From assembly GCA_964398365.1 (NCBI GenBank), contig CAYNMC010000038.1, forward strand, positions 1 through 64,000: DNA of 64,000 nucleotides, given 5' to 3'. Origin of the DNA: CAYNMC01 sp964398365. Its GTDB lineage: Bacteria > Patescibacteriota > Microgenomatia > UBA1400 > CAYNMC01. The notes beneath the pieces are model-generated. The model saw nothing but the letters and a program-made list of their open reading frames with translations, was not told the DNA's origin and did not search any database. Both the position numbers and the translations under genes were made by a program. This document shows, piece by piece, positions 7,922 through 17,392 of the stretch (the first letter of the stretch is position 1; the number at the start of each line of letters is the position of its first letter).

Positions 7922-8133
7922 AACCAAAGAAACTATACAATAAGAGGGCCAAAGAATGGCTCTTTAATCTTTATGGCAAAGATTTAGCTGAAAGAGAATC
8001 AGAAGAAGCTATCTTCAATTTAGTCAACTACTTTAAGACTTTAAGAGAAATTGCCCAAAGACGGATAGCGCTGGACGCTGCCAACCAGACCCGACATACT
8101 AAGGCTATAAGTGGCAGTGAAGTGAAAATATGA
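7903..8133 (+). CDS. small hypothetical protein upstream of the recombinase
   Basis: A 76-residue basic, helical protein (KLYNKRAKEWLFNLYGKD, then NYFKTLREIAQRR). It overlaps the preceding fragment by 19 bp and the recombinase start by 4 bp (ATGA), so it is translationally coupled to both. Small helical proteins are common just before serine recombinases in integrative elements. No known domain was recognised. It is the only undamaged frame in the 5.7-9.7 kb element. Confidence 0.55.
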   Translation: MTTQIIKPKKLYNKRAKEWLFNLYGKDLAERESEEAIFNLVNYFKTLREIAQRRIALDAANQTRHTKAISGSEVKI

Positions 8134-9726
8134 GAACAAATAGTAATGAAGAATTAGGCGATTATTGCCGTAAATCAACAGATACAGAGGATAAACAAAT
8201 ATTATCCTTGCCTGACCAAACTCGGGTAAATAAAGAATACGCTGAATTTAAAAAACTCCCCCTCTCTAAAAAGTACCATTTCGAAGAAAGTAAATCAGCC
8301 AAAATCCAGCTAGGCCAATCTTCAATCAAATGGTTGAACTTCTTAGGCAAGGAAAATTAAGGGGTATCATAGCTTACAAATCCGACAGACTGACAAGAAA
8401 TTTCACTGACCTAGGTACTCTTATCGAACTTATTGAAACAGATAAAGTCGAAATCTGGGCTACTGACTACGGCCAATATAAAAACACCAGTAATGACAAA
8501 ATGATGTTAGCCATGAATACTGTCATGGCCAAAAGGAAAGTTGATGACTTATCAGAAGATACCAAAAGAGGACTACAGATGAAAGTAACCATCAAAGAGT
8601 GGCCAGGGGTGGCACCCAATGGCTATTTAAAACTCGATGAAAAGGGTAGAATTGCAGGCAAACTATATGATCCCAAATTACAGCGATTGTTAGACAATTT
8701 AGGCAGAAAGTTGGAAAGAATCGAACCTCACCCCCTCAAAGCCCATTTTATTCCCAAGGCATATAAATTATACTTGGTTAACCAGCATAGTCTGAAATCA
8801 TTAGCCGATAAGCTAAATGAAGAAGGCTTTACTGGCAGGAATGGTGGACCGCTTACTAAGAGCAGTTTAGAAGCAATCTTAAAAAACCCATTTTATTGCG
8901 GAATTAAAACATTTAAAGATAAAATAGTCCATTGGAATCACCAACCGCTTATTACCAAAACTTTATTTGACTTAGTTCAGGAGAAATTAAGCATGGAATC
9001 ACCATTTAAATTTCATCAGTTAGACCATACCTTCACCTATGACGGATTGCTTCACTGTGGCAGCTGCGGCTGTCTGATAACTGCTGAAAAGAAAGTTAAA
9101 AAGTAGAAGAATGGCAATGTCCACTCTTATGTTTACTATCACTGCACCCACTCTAAAGCCTGTCCGCAAAAGGGCTGTATTGAAGAAACTGAACTGGAAA
9201 ACAACTTGTAGATATATTTCAGGAATTCACTCTATCCCAACAAATGGCTGACTTTGTGCAAGCCAAATTAAAAGAATTATTTGAAGAAGATATCAGATAT
9301 TAAGAAACCAATGGAAAGGCTCTCTCGGCTCGCCTGGCAAAGCTACGTGATGAGAAGAAAAAGCTCTACAGAAAGTTGGTCAATGAACAAATCAAAGATG
9401 AGGCTATGGTTGAAGAATTGAAAAAAGATATTGACACTGAAATCGCTCAGGCAGAGGAAAAACTAGAAAGCATAACCAAACACACAAAAGATTATCTTGA
9501 ACAGACTTCCAATCTTCTCTATTTGGTCCAAAATGCCAAACAACTCTTTCTGGAAGGGACAAGAGAACAAAAACATGTCCTCTTAAACAGTGTGGCTTCG
9601 AACCTCTTTCTGAAAGATAAAAAAGTCTATTTTAGCCTCAAAAAACCCTTCGACATGTTAGCTAAAGGACATAAAAGACCAATTCAGCTCGAACGATGGT
9701 ATGCCTGTCCGCCTTTGGCGGGTTGA
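8130..9726 (+). pseudogene. large serine recombinase, multiply disrupted
   Basis: The pieces, in order, form a large serine recombinase. The N-terminus has the catalytic Ser motif YCRKSTDTEDKQ. After a frameshift near 8320 come RGIIAYKSDRLTRNFTDL and the recombinase domain (LADKLNEEGFTGRNGGPLT, NPFYCGI). TAG at 9104-9106 interrupts the zinc ribbon (LHCGSCGC, then YYHCTHSKACPQKGC). Another frameshift near 9205 and a TAA near 9301 precede the C-terminal coiled coil (9376-9726, EELKKDIDTEIAQAEEKLES) and the tail QLERWYACPPLAG. At least four lesions mean it cannot make the intact enzyme. It was probably the integrase of the element starting near 4.7 or 5.7 kb. Confidence 0.85.
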
Positions 9727-9807
9727 AGAAGAACAAACTAGGCTTCCTATCTGGAATATTCAAAATTTAAAAATAAAAAGATAAACAGGGCTTCACCCCG
9801 GGAGCAA

Positions 9808-10299
9808 TTAATCTAGGTTTTTATATTTCTCCTTAAACCTTGCCAAAGCTTCTGATAAGGGAGAAACATTAAGACTTGTCCGTTCTTGATCGGTTGTAGT
9901 GGGATCAATTGGTCCTATCTCCCATTCTCCTTTTTTATTTTTTTTGAATTGAGTCCCATATTTTTGTGGTTTGCCCTGAGAAATTAACCAGCGATCCATA
10001 GTCGCAGCATAAAGCCATTTTGATCTTTCATCTCCCATCTCCATAGCTTTCTTCGCCAATTCATTTGCTCTCTTGTAATCAGCAGTCGTTCCTCCGTGTT
10101 GAAAAATCAAAGCAGCATGATGATAATCAGCAGCAACTTTTAATCCGCCTTTTGCAATAATTTTTTTAACCCTTTTTCTTCTTTCTCGATCATTCTTGTT
10201 TATTCTTGTTACCACCTTTTTGTCACTCCAGTCAGCTTTAGTTTTTTCCTCAACATCATCTTCATAAATTTTCTTTAATTCTTCATTTGCTTGTGTCAT
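9808..10299 (-). CDS. DUF6624-like protein, paralog of 3538-4119
   Basis: A 163-residue soluble protein with YHHAALIFQHGGTTADYK, KKAMEMGDERSKWLYAATMD and QGKPQKYGTQF, the same conserved blocks as the protein at 3538-4119. It is shorter at the N-terminus and has a cleaner version of the tail (GPIDPTTTDQERTSLNV). Unlike its paralog it has no peptide precursor candidate next to it; the 110 bp upstream contain only a hairpin. Two copies in 7 kb, both beside recombinase 3' ends, point to spread with mobile elements. Function unknown. Confidence 0.65.
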   Translation of the reverse strand: MTQANEELKKIYEDDVEEKTKADWSDKKVVTRINKNDRERRKRVKKIIAKGGLKVAADYHHAALIFQHGGTTADYKRANELAKKAMEMGDERSKWLYAATMDRWLISQGKPQKYGTQFKKNKKGEWEIGPIDPTTTDQERTSLNVSPLSEALARFKEKYKNLD

Positions 10300-10411
10300 A
10301 TTTCTATTTTAACTTAAAGTAGATTTATAGAAAAATGAGATGCCCGAAAAACACCTCATCCATTAGTATTCTTAGGATGCTCCCCCGACTGGTATCCTTC
10401 GCTAAACAAAT

Positions 10412-10717
10412 TTATATAATAAAAGGCTTCGGAATACCTTTAATTCGAAATGAAACATCTTTCGCCAGGGCTTCATTTACTAATCGTTTATAAGAAAAAG
10501 CTTTACCGGAACCGGATTTTAGATATTGTTCAAATGCTTTTGCTTGTTTTTCGGTTTCAAAAGCACAATACCACACAAGCCTCCATGGAATGTGGGGTTT
10601 GGTTGCAGTAACTAAACTATTATTATTATGCTCGGTAAATCTTTTTCTTAAATCAGAAGTATAACCATAATAGAAAATGTGAGATTTTAAGCTTAATAAA
10701 ATGTAAGTATAGTACAT
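10412..10717 (-). CDS. GIY-YIG domain protein (UvrC-like small nuclease family)
   Basis: The 101-residue protein begins MYYTYILLSLKSHIFYYGYT, where YIL and YYGYT correspond to the GIY and YIG strands, followed by SDLRKRFTEHN with the conserved Arg and His. This is the single-domain UPF0213/YhbQ type. Such proteins are common in CPR genomes; some are structure-specific nucleases, but the cellular role is poorly defined. A TATATT box ends about 6 nt before the ATG, which suggests a leaderless transcript. It stands alone between the accessory region and tRNA-Asn. Confidence 0.85.
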   Translation of the reverse strand: MYYTYILLSLKSHIFYYGYTSDLRKRFTEHNNNSLVTATKPHIPWRLVWYCAFETEKQAKAFEQYLKSGSGKAFSYKRLVNEALAKDVSFRIKGIPKPFII

Positions 10718-10815
10718 ACTTTTAATATACTACTGGCGATAGCCATTCTGTAGTCCTACGCTTATAGCTACGGAACTATTAGATGGCATAGCCATTCTGA
10801 AGCCTTGGCGAAAGA

Positions 10816-10890
10816 TGGCTCCCCGGGTAGGACTCGAACCTACAACCTTGAAGTTAACAGCTTCCTGCTCTACCATTGAGCTACCGGGGA
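10816..10890 (-). tRNA. tRNA-Asn(GTT)
   Basis: Acceptor TCCCCGG pairs with CCGGGGA, the anticodon loop is CTGTTAA (GTT), the T-arm carries GGTTCGAGTCC, and the 3' CCA is encoded. Confidence 0.93.
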
Positions 10891-11033
10891 AGAAAACCTA
10901 AAACATTTTAACATTTTATATCAAGGAAATCCAGTCTCAAAACTAATAAAATCTCTCTAATTTTTTAAATAAAACAAGAGCTAACTAAAGATTTTTCTTC
11001 TCATTATCACAACCAGCCTTTTTCCCAAAAGCA

Positions 11034-11660
11034 TCAACGAATTTTCCTTCTTTCTGCCTCAATAATCATCTTGATCAACTCAGCGGTTCTTGAAAGCTTA
11101 TTTTCTTCATTAATTACTAAGTAATCAAAATTATGATACTGTTTTAGTTCCCAGGCGGCTCTAGCCAAACTCCAACTTTGCCATCTTTTGTCTTCCGAAG
11201 CCCGCCTTTTCATTCTTTTTTCCAATACTGCTAAATCTTCTGCAATAAAAATAAAAACTGAGTAGGGATATTCTTTTTTAACTTTTTCATAAATATTCTT
11301 TACGCCCCGTACATCAATTCGCCAAATGACATCACGACCGCTTTTTAACGCCTTTTGAATGTGTTTCTTTTGGGTACCTCGATATTCTCCCCGGTATTCA
11401 ACCCACTCAAAAAAGGCATCCTCTTCAATAAGCTTTTCAAATTCAGCGCGGCTCACAAAATAGTAATCAACACCTTCCTTTTCTTCAGGTCTTTTAGGTC
11501 GGGAATTAGTTGTCACCAAACGATAAATCTGGCTGTGGTTTTTCTCTAATTCCCTCACCACACTATCTTTCCCTGCACAAGTAGGACCGGAAATCACCAC
11601 GAGCACACCTCGACACCTCTGAGCCTCTATTTCTTTTGCTAAATTATCTTGATATCTCAC
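11034..11660 (-). CDS. gmk: guanylate kinase
   Basis: This enzyme converts GMP and ATP to GDP and ADP. The P-loop is VISGPTCAGKDS at residues 21-32, a mild variant of GPSGAGKST with Asp instead of Ser. It is followed by the GMP-binding segment (VTTNSRPKRPEEKEGVDYYF) and FFEWVEYRGEYRGT. The C-terminal lid has RRASEDKRWQS, and the 208-residue length is normal. The region 10900-11033 upstream of its stop holds no gene. It is divergent from the PBP gene 50-80 bp away, so the two share a promoter region. Confidence 0.92.
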   Translation of the reverse strand: MRYQDNLAKEIEAQRCRGVLVVISGPTCAGKDSVVRELEKNHSQIYRLVTTNSRPKRPEEKEGVDYYFVSRAEFEKLIEEDAFFEWVEYRGEYRGTQKKHIQKALKSGRDVIWRIDVRGVKNIYEKVKKEYPYSVFIFIAEDLAVLEKRMKRRASEDKRWQSWSLARAAWELKQYHNFDYLVINEENKLSRTAELIKMIIEAERRKIR

Positions 11661-11728
11661 ACTACCTCCTTTACTTATCGGGTAAATTTATAGGATAATA
11701 AACTTTCAATATTGAATTTATTTTTTAT

Positions 11729-11734
11729 TATACT
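11729..11734 (+). promoter_or_regulatory. -10 box of first PBP gene (leaderless arrangement)
   Basis: TATACT ends 7 nt before the ATG at 11742, so transcription should begin at or next to the start codon. No Shine-Dalgarno is present. Confidence 0.6.
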
Positions 11735-11741
11735 TAAAAAA

Positions 11742-13967
11742 ATGGCTAAAAAAAGGAGCACAAACTCAAAAAGACTCAAAAGAAGAAAAAGTCCTTTAAA
11801 AAGAAAAAAAGTTCTTAAACGACGGCCTTTTTTAATTTTTATTCTAGTAGGTTTGGCAATTTTATCTTTATTAATCTATCTCTTTAAGGACTTGCCTTCG
11901 CCCAAAAAACTCACCTCAAATCAATTCCCTGTTTCCACCTTAATTTACGACCGCCACAACCAACTTTTGTACGAAATTTATGCCGAACAAAATCGCAATC
12001 CGATTAAACTTCAAGATTTACCGCCAGTAATTAAACAAGCTACTATTGCCATTGAAGATAAAGATTTCTATAAACACGGACCTTTTGATTTAAAGGGCAT
12101 CATTCGGGCCTCAATAAACATTGTCTTTAAACAAAAACTTCAGGGCGGCTCAACCATCACCCAACAGCTCGTTAAAACCGCACTTTTAAGTCCAGAAAGA
12201 ACCTTAAGGCGCAAAATCAGAGAGGCTTTTTTGGCAATGCTTACGGAATTTCTCTATTCCAAAGATCAAATTCTTGAGCTTTATCTGAATCACATTCCTT
12301 ACGGAGGGACTGCTTATGGCATTGAACAGGCTGCCCAAAAGTATTTTAATAAACATGCTCAAGAATTAAATTTGGCCGAAGCGGCACTTTTGGCAGGTTT
12401 GCCGGCTGCACCCACCAAATATTCACCTTTTGGTTCCAATCCGGAAATGGCTAAAAAACGACAAAAGTTGGTTTTACAGCGTATGGTTGAAGATGGTTAT
12501 ATCAACCAAGCAGAAGCCGATACTGCCTTTACGAGTGAACTTAAATATGCTCCTCAACAAACTAATATTCGAGCCCCTCATTTTGTGATGTATGTTAAAG
12601 ATTTGCTGGTAGAAAAGTATGGTGAAAAAATAGTTGAACAAGGAGGTTTGCGCGTCAAAACTACCCTTGATTTAGAATTGCAAAATTTTGCCCAAGAGGC
12701 AGTAACTAGCCAAATCTCAAAATTAAAAAATTATCAGGTAACCAATGGTGCTGCCCTCATCACTAAACCTAAAACCGGAGAAATTTTAGCCATGGTCGGT
12801 TCCAAAGATTATTTTGATCAGGAAATTGATGGAAATGTCAACCTTACTGTTTCTCTTCGCCAGCCAGGTTCGGCCATCAAGCCCATCAATTATGCCTTGG
12901 GTCTGCTTAATGGCTACACGGCTGCCGATATGTTTCTGGATTACCCAACTTGTTTTTCGATCCCTGGTCAACCTTTGTATTGTCCTAAAAATTATGATGG
13001 TAAATTCCATGGCCCTGTTCAGATGCGCTTTGCTTTAGGTAATTCTTATAATATTCCTGCAGTAAAAATGCTGGCTCTTAACGGTATAAATTCGCTGATC
13101 GCCACGGCTTCGGCAATGGGAATTACCAACTGGAAAGATCCCTCAAATTATGGACTCTCCCTCACTTTAGGGGGAGGGGAGGTTACCATGCTGGAGATGG
13201 CCACTGCTTTTGGTGTTTTTGCCAATGCCGGTCGAAAAATTGAACTCACCCCATTTTTGGAAATCAAAGATTATCAAGAAAACCTCCTGGAAAAATATGA
13301 ACCGGAAAAGTCACCGCCGGTTGGTCAAAAAGTTCTACCGGAAGCTGTCACTTATATTATCAGCCACATGCTTTTAGATAATAATGCCCGTTCTGCTGTC
13401 TTTGGCAATAATTCTCAACTGGTGATTCCCAATCATGCAGTTTCGGTAAAAACCGGCACCACTGATGATTTAAGAGATAATTGGACCATTGGTTTTACTC
13501 CTTCCTATCTTACGGCTGTCTGGGTAGGTAATAATGACAACTCACCGATGAATCCAGCTTTAGTTTCAGGGGTTACCGGGGCGGCGCCTATCTGGAACCA
13601 AATTATGAAATTCGTGCTCAAAGACAAACCTGATGAATGGCCTAAAAAACCAGAAGAAGTTGAAGGTCGTGAAGTTTGTACTTTAATCACTAATCTTGAA
13701 ACTGAAAATAAAAGCGAAAATTGCAAACCAAGATTTGAATATTTTATTAAAGGCACCAACTTCCATCAAAAAATTGAAAGAAAAAAAATACTTATTGATA
13801 AAAACACCGGCTGGCCCCCACAAGAAGGGATCACGGCTAATTTAGAAGAACAAGAGCATCTGGTTGGCTCTGATGTCCTCACCACCGATTATTGTTTGGA
13901 CTGCCCAGCCGAAAATGTTAAAACCATAATTATTAATATGGCTAAAATCAACCAGTCCCAACCTTAA
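11742..13967 (+). CDS. class A penicillin-binding protein (bifunctional, PBP1A type)
   Basis: The protein polymerises lipid II and cross-links peptidoglycan outside the membrane. A Lys/Arg-rich cytoplasmic N-terminus precedes one membrane segment (FLIFILVGLAILSLLIYLF). The GT51 domain has EDKDFYKHGPFD and GGSTITQQLVK. The transpeptidase domain has the SxxK Ser in QPGSAIKP, SYN in GNSYNIPAVK and KTG in VKTGTTDD. The ATG at 11742 gives 741 residues and is chosen over an in-frame ATG at 11712 because the -10 box lies between them. A second, similar PBP gene follows 67 bp downstream on the same strand, so this is a tandem duplication. The C-terminus has several Cys, two of them in DYCLDCPAEN. Confidence 0.93.
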   Translation: MAKKRSTNSKRLKRRKSPLKRKKVLKRRPFLIFILVGLAILSLLIYLFKDLPSPKKLTSNQFPVSTLIYDRHNQLLYEIYAEQNRNPIKLQDLPPVIKQATIAIEDKDFYKHGPFDLKGIIRASINIVFKQKLQGGSTITQQLVKTALLSPERTLRRKIREAFLAMLTEFLYSKDQILELYLNHIPYGGTAYGIEQAAQKYFNKHAQELNLAEAALLAGLPAAPTKYSPFGSNPEMAKKRQKLVLQRMVEDGYINQAEADTAFTSELKYAPQQTNIRAPHFVMYVKDLLVEKYGEKIVEQGGLRVKTTLDLELQNFAQEAVTSQISKLKNYQVTNGAALITKPKTGEILAMVGSKDYFDQEIDGNVNLTVSLRQPGSAIKPINYALGLLNGYTAADMFLDYPTCFSIPGQPLYCPKNYDGKFHGPVQMRFALGNSYNIPAVKMLALNGINSLIATASAMGITNWKDPSNYGLSLTLGGGEVTMLEMATAFGVFANAGRKIELTPFLEIKDYQENLLEKYEPEKSPPVGQKVLPEAVTYIISHMLLDNNARSAVFGNNSQLVIPNHAVSVKTGTTDDLRDNWTIGFTPSYLTAVWVGNNDNSPMNPALVSGVTGAAPIWNQIMKFVLKDKPDEWPKKPEEVEGREVCTLITNLETENKSENCKPRFEYFIKGTNFHQKIERKKILIDKNTGWPPQEGITANLEEQEHLVGSDVLTTDYCLDCPAENVKTIIINMAKINQSQP

Positions 13968-14034
13968 TTCCCCCTTTACAAAATCTCTTAAAAACGCTAA
14001 AATATATCATATAATAAATCAAGATGGCAGTTTT

Positions 14035-16404
14035 ATGATGGGGACAGGAAAAAAGCCATCAAAAAAAACCTTTTTAATTAATCCCTTACAGGGGATTATT
14101 TTTTTATTGCGCCGAGTCGGCCGAATCACCTGGAAAAGTGCTTTTTTAATTTTTAAGTTCAGTTATTTTTTGACCAAACAAACTTGGCAATGGCTAAAAT
14201 TTATCAAAGCGGGTATTAAATTTAAAATTTGGTTAAAGAAAGAAAAAAAATCACGAAGCAGAATTATTTTTAAACGTCGCCGCTTCAAAATCAGCTTGGC
14301 TAAGCCGGTTTTGTTTTTCCCAAAAATTACCCTGAGTATCTTTACTCTACTGGCTTTACTTTCTTTTGCTTTTTACTTATGGATATTAAAAGACCTGCCA
14401 AGCCCCACCAAACTTATTGCTAGTCAAGAACCCGTGTCAACCAAAATTTATGATCGCCATGGCCAGCTTCTTTATACCATTTATAACGGCAACCAAAACC
14501 GCAGTTTGATTAACCTAACAGAAATCCCGCCTTATCTTAAACAGGCCACCATCGCCATGGAAGACAAAGATTTCTATCGCCATCAAGGTTATTCTCTAAG
14601 GGGCATCTTCCGAGCCTTAGAAAGAAATTTTTTAAATCAGGGAACCGAGGGTGGCTCCACCATTACTCAACAATTGGTAAAAAACACTCTTTTAAGTTCA
14701 GAAAAAACCTTAACCCGGAAAATAAAAGAGTTGGTTTTAGCTATAGAAGTGGAGTTACTTTATTCCAAAGATGAAATTCTCCAGATGTATTTTAATCAAA
14801 TACCCTATGGTGGCACCGCTTACGGCATCGAGGCGGCAGCTAAAACTTATTTTGGTAAAAAGACCAAAGATTTAACTCTGGCTGAAGCGGCGCTTTTGGC
14901 AGGTCTGCCCGCAGCACCAACGCATTACTCACCTTTTGGGGCTCAACCCCAGCTGGCTTTTGTGAGGCAAAAAGAAGTTTTAAAAAGAATGGTCGAAGAA
15001 GGTTATTTGAAAAAAGAGGAAGCTGAAATGGCCATGCAGGAAAAAATTATTTTTGCTCCCCAAGCAACTGATATTAAAGCTCCTCACTTTGTAATGTATG
15101 TCAAGGATTTGTTAGTAAAAAAATATGGACGAAAGGTAGTAGAAGAAGGTGGTTTGGAGGTAATCACCTCACTTGATTTAAACCTGCAGATGTTGGCAGA
15201 AAAAGAAATAAAAATTGAGCTCCAAAAACTAGCACATTATCACGTAACCAACGGGGCGGCCTTGATCACCAATCCTCAAACCGGGGAAATTTTAGTTATG
15301 GTTGGCTCCAAAGATTATTTTGATCAGACCAATGACGGTAATGTTAATGTAACCACGGCGAGACGTCAGCCTGGTTCGGCTATCAAGGTGGTTAATTATG
15401 CCGTAGCCCTAGAATCTGGTTATACTCCGGCGAGTATTATTGCCGATACCCCTGTCATTTATAAAAATGCTTGGGAGACATACACGCCGGTTAATTATGA
15501 TGGCCGTTTCCACGGCAATGTGACTTTAAGAACTGCCCTAGCTTCATCTTACAACATTCCGGCTGTCAAATTACTAGCCAGTTATGGAGTTAATAAAATG
15601 ATTGAGATGGGAAAAAATATGGGAATTACCACTTGGGATGATCCTAGCCGTTTTGGTTTATCACTGACCTTGGGTGGCGGTGAAGTTAAAATGACAGATA
15701 TGGCTGTGGTTTACGGCACCCTCGCCAATATGGGCAAAAAAGTCGATCTTCAGCCTATTTTAAAGATAACCGATTACAAGGGGAAAATCTTGGAAAAATA
15801 TGCCTGTTTAAATAAGGAACTCTTCATGGCTCAGGCGGCTCAAAATGAAATTTGTCAAGGCCAGCAGGTTTTAAGGCCTGCTGTGGCTTATTTATTAACT
15901 GATATTCTGGCGGATAACAGTGCCCGCACGCCGGCTTTTGGTCCCAATTCATCCCTGCTCATTCCTGGTTACCAGGTAGCGGTAAAAACCGGCACTACCA
16001 ACAGCAAAAGAGATAATTGGACCATTGGTTATACACCTGACTATGTCGTTGCTGTTTGGGTAGGCAATAACGATAACACTCCCATGAGCGCTGTTGCTTC
16101 TGGGGTCACCGGCGCCTCGCCAATTTGGCACAACATTATGACTCAGCTTTTAAATGGTCGACCAAAAACGGCTTTTAGCCGGCCCAGCGATCTTATAAGC
16201 ATGCAAATCTGTGCCTTTAATGGTCTTTTACCCTGTGAAGGCTGTCCCACTAAAACCGAATATTTTTTGCCAGGTACCGAACCTAAAACCCATTGCGATC
16301 CTCAAGCTATCAAAAAGGCTCAAGAAGAGGAAGAAAAACGTCAAAAAGAAGAGGCAGAAAAAAAGAATCCTCAAGCCCAAATTTTAAATGGTTTTTTAAA
16401 CTAA
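14035..16404 (+). CDS. class A penicillin-binding protein (bifunctional), second tandem copy
   Basis: This 789-residue paralog of the preceding gene has a longer basic N-terminus (about 100 residues) before its membrane segment. It keeps all key motifs: EDKDFYRHQGYSLRG and GGSTITQQLVKNTLL in the glycosyltransferase, then QPGSAIKVVNY, SSYNIPAVK and VKTGTTNSKRDNWT in the transpeptidase. The tail carries NGLLPCEGCPTKTEYFLPGT, a Cys-rich segment, and a Glu/Lys coiled end. The start is taken as the ATG ATG pair at 14035; a TATAAT box lies about 20 bp upstream. It probably differs from the first copy in location or partner proteins rather than reaction. Confidence 0.92.
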   Translation: MMGTGKKPSKKTFLINPLQGIIFLLRRVGRITWKSAFLIFKFSYFLTKQTWQWLKFIKAGIKFKIWLKKEKKSRSRIIFKRRRFKISLAKPVLFFPKITLSIFTLLALLSFAFYLWILKDLPSPTKLIASQEPVSTKIYDRHGQLLYTIYNGNQNRSLINLTEIPPYLKQATIAMEDKDFYRHQGYSLRGIFRALERNFLNQGTEGGSTITQQLVKNTLLSSEKTLTRKIKELVLAIEVELLYSKDEILQMYFNQIPYGGTAYGIEAAAKTYFGKKTKDLTLAEAALLAGLPAAPTHYSPFGAQPQLAFVRQKEVLKRMVEEGYLKKEEAEMAMQEKIIFAPQATDIKAPHFVMYVKDLLVKKYGRKVVEEGGLEVITSLDLNLQMLAEKEIKIELQKLAHYHVTNGAALITNPQTGEILVMVGSKDYFDQTNDGNVNVTTARRQPGSAIKVVNYAVALESGYTPASIIADTPVIYKNAWETYTPVNYDGRFHGNVTLRTALASSYNIPAVKLLASYGVNKMIEMGKNMGITTWDDPSRFGLSLTLGGGEVKMTDMAVVYGTLANMGKKVDLQPILKITDYKGKILEKYACLNKELFMAQAAQNEICQGQQVLRPAVAYLLTDILADNSARTPAFGPNSSLLIPGYQVAVKTGTTNSKRDNWTIGYTPDYVVAVWVGNNDNTPMSAVASGVTGASPIWHNIMTQLLNGRPKTAFSRPSDLISMQICAFNGLLPCEGCPTKTEYFLPGTEPKTHCDPQAIKKAQEEEEKRQKEEAEKKNPQAQILNGFLN

Positions 16405-16417
16405 AGATAAAATATCA

Positions 16418-17392
16418 CTATTTTTCTTCAAAATCCCACACTATTTTGGCAATTTTGGGAATCACTTCTTGGGCTTCATCTTCTGCCGCTTCTTGAGAAA
16501 GAACACAAATAATAAAGGGGTTTTTCGCCAAAACCAAACCGCAATCATGATAAGCCCGTTCACCATTGCCGATTTTGTGAATAACCGTCGTTCCTGAGGG
16601 AAAACCGGCCGGCAAACGATCTTCAAAATCTGTTTTCTTTAAATCAGCAAAAAAATTATTTTTATAAATTTCTTTTCTAAAAAGTTCATTTTTATAAACA
16701 CTGATAAATAGCTTTCCTAAATCTTCTGCGCTAGTCTCATTCTTTTCAATTGAGGTCTGTTTTAAACCTAACTGGTCAACAAATTCTTGAATCTTAGTTA
16801 AACCGACGATTTTACCAATAACATAGGCTGCGGTATTGTCGCTTTGTTTTCCCGCTAGTCTTAAAAGTTCTCTATAAGTGTAAATTTTACCCGGTTCTTC
16901 ATAGCGCATGCTACCGGTACCATAATCTTGAATATCCTCTTCTTTGAGTCTATATTCTGTCTCTTCTGAAAAACTCCCTTTTTCAATTTCTTTATAAAAA
17001 GCCAGCATAATTGGGACTTTATTAAGCGAAGCTGCCGGAAAAATTTTATCCTGATTTAAACCATAAGCCTCCTGGCGGTTAAAAGCATAAATATAAACCG
17101 CGTATTGACCTCTTAACTGGCTAATTAATTTCTGAATCTGGTTAAGAACTTCGCCGCTATTCTTGAGAGTTGAGGCGGGTTCACCTTTACTGAATTCAAA
17201 AGAATAACTCCTAAAAAGATTCTGGGGATTATTTTTTAATTCTGTCTTTAACCAAAAAAAACCACTAAAAATGAGGCTTAAGACTAAAATCAGTAAGCTT
17301 ATTTTTCTTTCGGGATGAGTTTCTTTTAAACTACCATCTCTTAATGTCCTGTCACTGCCAAGGCGATATTTATTTATCTCTCCATTAATCAT
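16418..17392 (-). CDS. class A beta-lactamase-like serine hydrolase, membrane anchored
   Basis: A hydrophobic segment at residues 30-50 (ISLLILVLSLIFSGFFWL) anchors or exports the protein. The hydrolase domain has the SxxK nucleophile in PAASLNKVPIM, the SDN motif in KQSDNTAAYV, and HKIG in place of KTG near the C-terminus. These are class A beta-lactamase/PBP-like signatures; His replacing Lys in KTG is a deviation that may lower or change activity. Such proteins in CPR may be carboxypeptidases or beta-lactamases. The start overlaps the GAPDH stop by ATGA, so the genes are coupled. It is convergent with the second PBP gene, 14 bp away. Confidence 0.85.
   Translation of the reverse strand: MINGEINKYRLGSDRTLRDGSLKETHPERKISLLILVLSLIFSGFFWLKTELKNNPQNLFRSYSFEFSKGEPASTLKNSGEVLNQIQKLISQLRGQYAVYIYAFNRQEAYGLNQDKIFPAASLNKVPIMLAFYKEIEKGSFSEETEYRLKEEDIQDYGTGSMRYEEPGKIYTYRELLRLAGKQSDNTAAYVIGKIVGLTKIQEFVDQLGLKQTSIEKNETSAEDLGKLFISVYKNELFRKEIYKNNFFADLKKTDFEDRLPAGFPSGTTVIHKIGNGERAYHDCGLVLAKNPFIICVLSQEAAEDEAQEVIPKIAKIVWDFEEK

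Noticed and set aside
10739..10803. Short repeat ATAGCCATTCTG flanking tRNA-Asn as an attachment site
   Set aside because: The copies are only about 12 bp long and 50 bp apart, both on the same side of the tRNA, so they do not bracket an element.
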